DNA from: Thermodesulfatator sp.
GTDB lineage: Bacteria > Desulfobacterota > Thermodesulfobacteria > Thermodesulfobacteriales > Thermodesulfobacteriaceae
Length of the DNA stretch: 5,345 bases
Reading direction: 5' to 3'
Assembly (NCBI GenBank): GCA_027036915.1
Contig: JALWCD010000074.1
Span: 1 to 5,345 of the forward strand
The notes under the pieces are model-generated. The model saw nothing but the letters and a program-made list of their open reading frames with translations. It did no database searches and was not told the origin of the DNA. A program made the translations under genes and the position numbers. Of this stretch, positions 1-4,511 are shown in pieces (the first letter of the stretch is position 1; each line of letters begins with the position of its first letter).

Positions 1-1098
1 CCCCTGCAAAATGGGGACCTCAGTTAAGGTGGCAAAATACATGAAGGCCCCGGAGAGGGCGGCAAAAAAGTTGGCCAGAAGTCCGTTTCCCCCCACAAGC
101 TCGGCCACAAACCGCGAGGGAATGAAGGCCTCATGTCCCGGACGGCCCAGAAAGAACCCTGCCCCGAGCACCCCTAAGAAGAGTAAAGGCAGGATCTTTC
201 GCGCAAGCCAGTAGGAGGAATCGAACCACTCCCGGGCCTCGCCTCCGGTGCGCACGAGGGCCACGGAAAGCACCACCACCCCGGAAAGGAAGGCCATTTC
301 ATGGCCCGGGAAGAAGACCTCCCCCAGGGCCGCGGCCCCGGCCGTAGCGAAAAGCCAGAGGGGACTTACCCGGAAAAAGAAGTAGAGTTCCACGAGAAGG
401 ACTGCGACCGAGGCGGAGACCAGCTTCCACTTGAGGGTGTAAATTCTTTCCCAGAGCCCGGTTCCGTGCCCCAAGGTGGCAAAGATCAGAATGGCCACCA
501 GCGTAGCCATGAAGAGCGCCGTCTGCCAGAGGGGGCGGCCTTCTTCCGGATGCGCGGTGGAAAACCCGGCCAGGCGCCTTTTTTCCTCCCGATGGAAGGC
601 AAGGGCCAGGAGAAGGCCGATCAGGATGCTGGCCCCGATGGCTGCGACCGCCCGGGCCACTCCCAGCCCGGCCCCGAGCACCCGGGCGGTGAGCACGATG
701 GCGAGCACGTTTATGGCCGGGCCGGAGTAAAGAAAAGTGACCGCCGGCCCGAGCCCGGCCCCGTTCAGGTAAATTCCGGCAAAGAGCGGAAGCACCGTGC
801 AGGAACAGACCGCAAGAATGGTCCCGGATACCGAGGCCACCCCGTAGGCGAGCGGCTTGGGGGCCTGCGGCCCGAGGTAGCGCATGACCGAGGCTTTGGA
901 GATGAAAACGCTTATGGCCCCGGCGATGAAGAAGGCCGGAATGAGGCAGAAGATCACGTGTTCCCGGGCGTACCAGTGGGCCAGCAGCAGGGCCTCCCGC
1001 GCCCCGGAAAGGACCCGCTCCCGGGCGGGAAAAAAGAAAAAGAAGAGAAAGACCGCAACCCCGATCCCGATCTCATAAAGGCGCTTTAGACCCTTCAT
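1..1098 (-). CDS. ArsP_1/DUF318-family permease (metal/metalloid efflux), 3'-truncated by window edge
   Basis: This is an integral inner-membrane permease, probably exporting a metal or metalloid species. The minus strand reads open from the ATG at 1098 to the window edge, giving 366 residues without a stop. Hydrophobic segments lie near residues 9-24, 46-66, 83-110, 121-140, 148-168, 190-209, 226-242, 246-263, 268-283, 300-317 and 338-357. The family signature CSCTVLP is at 98-104, followed by an AG-Y-GAGLGPA-TFLYSGPAINVLAI type repeat (106-134). The beginning of the second internal repeat, ATLTEVPILQ (356-365), falls at the edge, so perhaps 50-80 residues are missing. A GGAG Shine-Dalgarno at 1107-1110 lies 8 nt before the start. 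The start lies 26 nt inside the upstream arsR-like gene, implying translational coupling and joint control. Known members of pfam03773 include ArsP (organoarsenical export) and SO_0444-type Cu/Zn exporters. The substrate cannot be fixed here, but the As(III)-type regulator next door favours arsenic or another thiophilic metal. Confidence 0.88.
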   Translation of the reverse strand, partial: MKGLKRLYEIGIGVAVFLFFFFFPARERVLSGAREALLLAHWYAREHVIFCLIPAFFIAGAISVFISKASVMRYLGPQAPKPLAYGVASVSGTILAVCSCTVLPLFAGIYLNGAGLGPAVTFLYSGPAINVLAIVLTARVLGAGLGVARAVAAIGASILIGLLLALAFHREEKRRLAGFSTAHPEEGRPLWQTALFMATLVAILIFATLGHGTGLWERIYTLKWKLVSASVAVLLVELYFFFRVSPLWLFATAGAAALGEVFFPGHEMAFLSGVVVLSVALVRTGGEAREWFDSSYWLARKILPLLFLGVLGAGFFLGRPGHEAFIPSRFVAELVGGNGLLANFFAALSGAFMYFATLTEVPILQG

Positions 1099-1492
1099 CC
1101 TTCCTTCTCCGCAAGGTTTTTTCTTCGGGCCCGGTGCATGGCCCGAAGGTCTCTTTCCGCAGAAAGGGCGGACCCACCTCAAGCCGCCGGAGTCTTTCGC
1201 GAAGGGCCTCGGCCGCAGGATCGTCCTTTAAGGCCTCAAAGGTAAGCGTAAGAAGCCTTCGGGTCTCCTCGTCCTCGGGGGCGAGGCGATAGATCTGGAA
1301 AAACCCGTGTCTTTCCGCGGAGACAAAGCCCGCGTCGGAGAGCTTCTGCAAATGGCGGGTGACCGTGGGCTGCGAGAGGTTGAGGGCCGCGGCCAGCTCA
1401 CACACGCAGCAGGGTCTTTCCGAGAGAAGAACCAGGAGGGAAAGGCGGGTCCCATCGGAGAGGGCCTTTAGCCGGCGAACGAGTCTTTTCAT
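1073..1492 (-). CDS. ArsR/SmtB-family metalloid-responsive transcriptional repressor
   Basis: This is a cytoplasmic winged-helix repressor of 139 residues that should release DNA when it binds a thiophilic metal or metalloid. The N-terminal part LKALSDGTRLSLLVLL (8-23) is the typical ArsR opening. The recognition helix-turn-helix LSQPTVTRHLQKLSDAGFV spans 39-57, and the wing is around 58-69 (ERHGFFQIYRL region). The sensor site is the CCVCEL stretch at 28-33. Its C29-x-C31 pair aligns with the C-V-C pair of the R773 ArsR arsenite site, while the third R773 cysteine position is alanine (A35). C28 or the C-terminal C119 could supply a third ligand. The tail beyond residue 95 is charged and longer than usual for the family. 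The gene has a GGAG site 7 nt before its ATG and a well-placed upstream promoter. Its end overlaps the permease start by 26 nt, so it probably represses its own operon. The family call is firm; arsenite as the inducer is inferred. Confidence 0.93.
   Translation of the reverse strand: MKRLVRRLKALSDGTRLSLLVLLSERPCCVCELAAALNLSQPTVTRHLQKLSDAGFVSAERHGFFQIYRLAPEDEETRRLLTLTFEALKDDPAAEALRERLRRLEVGPPFLRKETFGPCTGPEEKTLRRRKDEGSKAPL
1107..1110 (-). promoter_or_regulatory. Shine-Dalgarno site of the permease
   Basis: The minus strand reads GGAGAAGGAAGG directly before the ATG at 1098, and GGAG is 8 nt from the start. The site lies within the coding sequence of the upstream repressor gene. It supports the ATG at 1098 rather than later methionines and fits re-initiation by ribosomes finishing the repressor. 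Confidence 0.6.
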
Positions 1493-1499
1493 AATTGTG

Positions 1500-1503
1500 C
1501 TCC
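1500..1503 (-). promoter_or_regulatory. Shine-Dalgarno site of the arsR-like gene
   Basis: On the minus strand GGAG precedes the ATG at 1492 with a 7-nt spacer (CACAATT). This is standard spacing and supports that start codon. The predicted transcript start near 1513 would leave a short leader of about 20 nt. Confidence 0.65.
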
Positions 1504-1550
1504 GCTTGATTTTTTATTAAACATATAGCCAAATAGTTAAAAAGTCAAGC
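1504..1550. repeat. Inverted repeat around the arsR promoter (candidate operator)
   Basis: The left arm GCTTGATTTTTTA (1504-1516) and the reverse complement of the right arm, GCTTGACTTTTTA (from 1550-1538), match at 12 of 13 positions. A 21-nt spacer containing the -10 region separates them. The right arm contains the -35 hexamer. Centre-to-centre spacing is 34 bp, about three helical turns, so two repressor dimers or one bridging complex could bind one face of the DNA. Within the spacer and its edges, TTAAACATAT...AAATAGTTAA (1517-1540) is a weaker second symmetry. Binding by the adjacent ArsR-like protein is inferred from position, not shown. Confidence 0.5.
1520..1548 (-). promoter_or_regulatory. 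Sigma-70-like promoter of the arsR-permease operon
   Basis: Read on the minus strand, TTGACT (1548-1543) resembles the -35 consensus TTGACA at 5 of 6 bases. Exactly 17 nt further on is TATGTT (1525-1520), matching 4 of 6 bases of the -10 consensus; an overlapping TATATG (1527-1522) is an alternative with 15-nt spacing. The segment is A/T-rich compared with its GC-rich surroundings. It lies about 28 nt upstream of the repressor ATG, where a promoter should be. The -35 box lies inside one arm of an inverted repeat (1504-1550), so bound repressor could block polymerase. Confidence 0.65.
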
Positions 1551-1560
1551 AAGGTGAATC

Positions 1561-1630
1561 GCCTCCATCAGAAAAGACCGTACAAAGGTCAAGGGACACC
1601 TTTGCTGCGTTGACCTTTTGTAGGGGAGGC
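1561..1630. repeat. Nested inverted-repeat element upstream of the synthase gene
   Basis: The inner arms are TACAAAGGTCAA (1581-1592) and TTGACCTTTTGTA (1610-1622). They are perfectly complementary except for one extra T in the right arm, with a 17-nt loop. Outer arms GCCTCC (1561-1566) and GGAGGC (1625-1630) are exact reverse complements, so the whole 70-nt block could fold into one long stem with an asymmetric internal loop. Two alternative shorter stems compete: CAAAGGT (1583-1589) with ACCTTTG (1598-1604), and GACC (1576-1579) with GGTC (1587-1590). No U-tract follows, so it is not an ordinary intrinsic terminator. It could be a protein-binding operator, an RNA leader with alternative folds, or a decayed element. 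Confidence 0.6.
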
Positions 1631-1731
1631 CGGAGACAGGCACCGGTAATTTTTATCCTGTGGTCCTGCGAAAGGGAAAAGTGCAAAGGTTCTTTTTCTA
1701 TGTTATGGTGGGAGAGTCATTCTTAGGCCAG

Positions 1732-1739
1732 AAGGAGGT
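1732..1739 (+). promoter_or_regulatory. Strong Shine-Dalgarno site of the synthase gene
   Basis: AAGGAGGT is a full-length match to the anti-Shine-Dalgarno sequence and lies 5 nt before the ATG at 1745. It fixes the start of the synthase and suggests high translation. No clear sigma-70 promoter was found for this gene between 1561 and 1731. A TATGTT at 1699-1704 is a possible -10, but it lacks a -35 partner. Confidence 0.8.
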
Positions 1740-1744
1740 TAAGT

Positions 1745-3583
1745 ATGCCCAGGTGGAATCCGGAAAAGAAGCTCCTTGAGCATGTGCATACCAAATTCTG
1801 GCAGCCCGAGCTCAGGGACGTTTCCGAACCCAACCTCATGAAAGAAATCTTCCCCTACACCGATGTGCCTTATGTGGAGTTCGACCACCGTTACGTGCCC
1901 CCCAATCCGGCCCGGGAGATCTGGATCACCGATACCACCTTTCGTGACGGCCAGCAGGCTCGCCCTCCCTATACCGTGCAGCAGATCGTGGATCTTTACC
2001 GCCTCATGCATCGGCTGGGAGGCCCCAACGGGGTTATCCGCCAGAGCGAATTTTTCCTCTACACCCAGAAGGATCGGGAGGCGGTGGAGAAATGTCTGGA
2101 ACTCGGGTACCGCTATCCGGAGGTTACAGGCTGGATCCGGGCCAAGGCCGAGGACCTCAAACTGGTCAAAGAAATGGGCCTTAAGGAGACCGGTATCCTC
2201 ACCTCCTGTTCCGATTATCATATTTTCCTCAAGCTCAAAAAGAGCCGCCGTGAGGCCCTGGAAGGTTATCTGGCCATCGTGAAGGAGGCCCTTTCGCTGG
2301 GAATCGTCCCCCGGTGTCATTTCGAGGACGTAACCCGGGCCGACATCTACGGCTTCGTGATCCCCTTTGCCATCGAGCTTATGAAACTCCGGGAGGAGTC
2401 CGGAATCGACGTCAAGATTCGTCTCTGCGACACTCTGGGGCTCGGGGTACCCTTCCCGGAAGCGGCCCTCCCCCGGAGCGTGCCCAAGCTGGTGCGGGCC
2501 CTTATCGAAGAGGCCGGGGTGCCGGGCGAGCTTCTCGAATGGCACGGCCACAACGATTTTTACAAGGTGGTCATCAACGCCACCGCGGCCTGGCTCTACG
2601 GATGTGCGGCCGTGAACTGTGCTCTCCTCGGCTTCGGAGAGCGTACGGGGAACACCCCGCTTGAGGCCATGATCTTTGAGTACATCTCCCTGCGCGGCAC
2701 CCACAACGGGGTGGACACCACGGTCATCACCGATATCGCGGACTACTACCGGGAGGTTCTGGGAGAAAAGATTCCGGCCAATCAGCCCTTCGTGGGCTCG
2801 GAGTTCAACGCCACCCGGGCCGGAATCCATATCGACGGTCTTCTCAAAAACGAGGAGATCTACAACCCCTTCGACACCAAAAAACTTCTCAAACGGCCCA
2901 TCGGGATCATTATCACCGACAAGAGCGGCACCGCCGGGATCGCCTACTGGATCAACACCCATTTCCACCTCAAGGGCGATCAGCAAATCGACAAGCGTCA
3001 TCCCGGGGTGGCCAAGATTTACAAGCACATCATCAAGCAGTACGAGGCCGGAAGAATCACCTCCATTTCAAACGAGGAGATGATGCAGCTCGTGCGGAAA
3101 TATATCCCCGAGCTTTTCGTCTCGGATCTCGACCGCATGAAGGCCCGGGCCGAAAAGCTCCTTACCAGTCTGGCCGAGGAACTGGCCGAAAAGCCCGAAA
3201 TTCGGTCCATGGATCCGGAAAAGATCGTGCCGGTCCTGCGGGATTTTCTGGAGGAGCACCCCTACATCCAGTTCATTTACGTGGTGAACAGCGAGGGACG
3301 ACGTATCACCCCGCTGATTACCCATGTGGAAGACCGGGGGCGCTACGAGCATCTGCTCAAGGACGAGGACTACTCCGACCGTCCCTGGTTTATCGAACCC
3401 TTCAAGACCGGCCGGGTTTATGTCTCGGATTTCTACTCCTCCAAGGTCACGGGGGCCCTCTGTCTTACGGTTTCGGCTCCCATACGGGACCGTTATGAGG
3501 AGATCGTGGGCATACTCGGCATGGACATTCGGTTCAAAGAGCTTCTAAAGATGGAGGAAGAGGACGAGGAAGAGAGTCCTTGA
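1745..3583 (+). CDS. DRE-TIM acyl-CoA condensing enzyme (homocitrate/Re-citrate/isopropylmalate synthase-like) with C-terminal Cache-like domain
   Basis: This 612-residue cytosolic enzyme should condense acetyl-CoA (or another acyl-CoA) with a 2-oxo acid through a divalent metal in an HMGL-like TIM barrel. The signature DTTFRDGQQ is at 63-71, where R67 and D68 are the catalytic arginine and metal-ligand type residues. HFEDVTRAD is at 192-200, RLCDTLGLG at 226-234, the metal-binding HGHND at 267-271, and GFGERTGNTPLE at 296-307. AGIHIDGLLKN (359-369) matches the post-barrel subdomain of isopropylmalate and homocitrate synthases. The LeuA allosteric domain is absent. After a helical linker (about 440-488) comes a Cache/PAS-like domain (about 489-601) with DYSDRPWF (542-549), a YVSDFYSS strand (558-565) and GILGMDI (588-594). 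The chain ends in an acidic tail. There is no signal peptide or membrane segment. The barrel lacks 2-isopropylmalate synthase length and layout, so Re-citrate or homocitrate synthase activity is more likely; the exact substrate is unresolved. It is followed without a gap by the hydrolase gene. Confidence 0.9.
   Translation: MPRWNPEKKLLEHVHTKFWQPELRDVSEPNLMKEIFPYTDVPYVEFDHRYVPPNPAREIWITDTTFRDGQQARPPYTVQQIVDLYRLMHRLGGPNGVIRQSEFFLYTQKDREAVEKCLELGYRYPEVTGWIRAKAEDLKLVKEMGLKETGILTSCSDYHIFLKLKKSRREALEGYLAIVKEALSLGIVPRCHFEDVTRADIYGFVIPFAIELMKLREESGIDVKIRLCDTLGLGVPFPEAALPRSVPKLVRALIEEAGVPGELLEWHGHNDFYKVVINATAAWLYGCAAVNCALLGFGERTGNTPLEAMIFEYISLRGTHNGVDTTVITDIADYYREVLGEKIPANQPFVGSEFNATRAGIHIDGLLKNEEIYNPFDTKKLLKRPIGIIITDKSGTAGIAYWINTHFHLKGDQQIDKRHPGVAKIYKHIIKQYEAGRITSISNEEMMQLVRKYIPELFVSDLDRMKARAEKLLTSLAEELAEKPEIRSMDPEKIVPVLRDFLEEHPYIQFIYVVNSEGRRITPLITHVEDRGRYEHLLKDEDYSDRPWFIEPFKTGRVYVSDFYSSKVTGALCLTVSAPIRDRYEEIVGILGMDIRFKELLKMEEEDEEESP
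3209..3547 (+). other. Cache/PAS-like sensory domain encoded at the 3' end of the synthase gene
   Basis: Residues about 489-601 of the synthase show the hallmarks of the distal Cache fold normally found in extracytoplasmic receptor sensors. These are an initial helix (DPEKIVPVLRDFLEEHP), a strand FIYVVNSEGRRI, the D-Y-S-D-R-P-W-F ligand-pocket motif, GRVYVSDFYSS, a TVSAPIRD strand and a closing GILGMDI strand. Here it is attached to a soluble enzyme with no transmembrane helices, so it would sense a cytosolic small molecule. It occupies the position where related enzymes carry their feedback-inhibition domain. A role in allosteric control is inference. Confidence 0.7.
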
Positions 3584-3731
3584 TCTGGTTGCGAAAAAGG
3601 GGCATCGGCTTCCTGAAGGGCGTTTTACCAATCCGTGGCTTAAGGACGAGGGCCCGGCCCTCCTTGAGATTCTGAAGTGGAAGGTCACCCGGTTTCTGGA
3701 GAACCGGGGGCCTAAGGCCTTTTCCCTTCCG
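3549..3731 (+). other. Coding-like N-terminal extension of the hydrolase without a canonical start
   Basis: Sixty-one codons in the hydrolase frame lie between TAA 3546 and GTG 3732 with no stop. The codon choice resembles the neighbouring genes, and the translation matches the family's lead-in segment (HRLPEGRFTNPW... then FSLPVLHPEPG). The codons contain no ATG, GTG or TTG; CTG 3585 and ACG 3564 are the only near-cognate options early enough. The purine tract GAGGAAGAGGACGAGGAAGA (3554-3573) could act as a Shine-Dalgarno for CTG 3585, or as the stimulator of a +1 shift at CCT TGA (3578-3583) that would join synthase and hydrolase into one polypeptide. A sequencing or assembly error, or a recent start-codon mutation, are simpler alternatives. 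Confidence 0.6.
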
Positions 3732-4511
3732 GTGCTCCATCCCGAGCCCGGGGCCCTTAAGGAGGGAGACCTTCTCTGTTTTCTGGGACACAATACCGTT
3801 TTCCTGCGCCTGGCCGGCATAACTCTCCTTTTCGATCCCATTCTGGGACCCATCGGAGGGGTGGTGCGCCGGAGGACCCCTCCTCCCCTCTCTCCAGAAG
3901 AGCTGCCCCGGGTGGACTTGGTCCTTATCTCCCACGCCCATCTCGATCACCTGGATCGTCTGACTCTGAGGAGGCTTTCCCGGGGCTTTCACCTGGTGGT
4001 CGGCCTGGGAGCCGGAAGATACCTCGAGGGCCAGGCTCCGGTGGAGCTCGACTGGCTGGAGGAGGTTTCCTTTAAAGGCGTAAAGGTGCAGGCTCTGCCT
4101 TTACAGCACTGGGCCCAGCGGGGGCTTTTCGACTACAATCGGAGTCTCTGGGTGGGCTATATGGTGGAGATCGGGGGCTTCCGGCTCTTTTACGGCGGAG
4201 ATACGGGATATTTTGAGGGTTTTCGAGAGATAGGCGCGGAGTTCGGCCCGTTTGATCTGGCCCTTCTGCCCTGCGGGGCTTACGAGCCGCGAAGGCTCAT
4301 GGCTCCTTTCCACATGAGTCCGGAGGAGGCCGTGCAGGCGGCGCTGGATCTGAGGGCCGACCTGGCCGTGCCCATTCACTGGGGAGCCTATCTCCTGGGA
4401 GACGAACCTCCGGAAGAGCCGCCCCGACGTTTCGCCGAGGAGGCCCGAAGGAGGGGCCTTAAAGTCCGGGTTCTTTATCCCGGAGAGATCCTCAGGTTCG
4501 ATCGTTTTTAA
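3585..4511 (+). CDS. Metallo-beta-lactamase-fold hydrolase, NAPE-PLD/UlaG-like; start codon unresolved
   Basis: This is a probable soluble metal-dependent hydrolase. The first canonical start in frame is GTG 3732 (259 residues), which has no Shine-Dalgarno site. Counting from it, the metal motif HAHLDH is at 68-73, QHW with H126 is followed by an RGLFDYNRSLW segment, GDTGY at 156-160 carries D157, GAYEPRRLM is at 182-190, HMSPEEAV at 194-201, and the final histidine is in IHWG (H216). This set matches the binuclear zinc site of N-acyl-phosphatidylethanolamine phospholipase D-type MBL proteins. The frame stays open upstream to a TAA at 3546, and its translation RFTNPWLKDEGPALLEILKW (3621-3680) looks like the N-terminal segment such proteins carry. 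No ATG, GTG or TTG exists there. CTG 3585, 1 nt past the synthase stop and after a purine-rich stretch, is the start assumed here. The gene is probably co-transcribed and translationally coupled with the synthase. Its substrate is unknown. Confidence 0.85.
   Translation: MVAKKGHRLPEGRFTNPWLKDEGPALLEILKWKVTRFLENRGPKAFSLPVLHPEPGALKEGDLLCFLGHNTVFLRLAGITLLFDPILGPIGGVVRRRTPPPLSPEELPRVDLVLISHAHLDHLDRLTLRRLSRGFHLVVGLGAGRYLEGQAPVELDWLEEVSFKGVKVQALPLQHWAQRGLFDYNRSLWVGYMVEIGGFRLFYGGDTGYFEGFREIGAEFGPFDLALLPCGAYEPRRLMAPFHMSPEEAVQAALDLRADLAVPIHWGAYLLGDEPPEEPPRRFAEEARRRGLKVRVLYPGEILRFDRF

Noticed and set aside
301..1089. A 262-codon open frame on the plus strand opposite the permease
   Set aside because: Its translation is low-complexity, rich in Gly, Pro, Glu and Arg, and without motifs. 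The opposite strand encodes a clear polytopic permease with the CSCTVLP signature.
1581..1622. Inverted repeat as an intrinsic terminator
   Set aside because: The stem is A/T-containing, the loop is 17 nt, and no run of T follows on either strand. The surrounding genes diverge here, so no transcript needs to end at this place.
1610..1638. TTGACC (1610-1615) as the -35 of a rightward promoter
   Set aside because: At 17-nt spacing the -10 position reads GAGACA, a poor match, and neighbouring spacings are no better. The hexamer is better explained as part of the inverted repeat.
1699..1706. TATGTT as the -10 of the synthase promoter
   Set aside because: The region 17 nt upstream (GAAAAG) has no -35 resemblance and there is no TGn extension. 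It is possible but too weak to annotate.
1739..3028. A 429-codon open frame on the minus strand opposite the synthase gene
   Set aside because: It is a shadow of the GC-rich plus-strand codons. Its translation has no recognisable domain, while the plus strand carries the full set of DRE-TIM motifs and a perfect Shine-Dalgarno site.
3732..3734. GTG as the true start of the hydrolase
   Set aside because: It is the first canonical start codon, but it has no Shine-Dalgarno site and would discard about 50 coding-like residues resembling the family's N-terminal segment. It is kept only as the fallback start.
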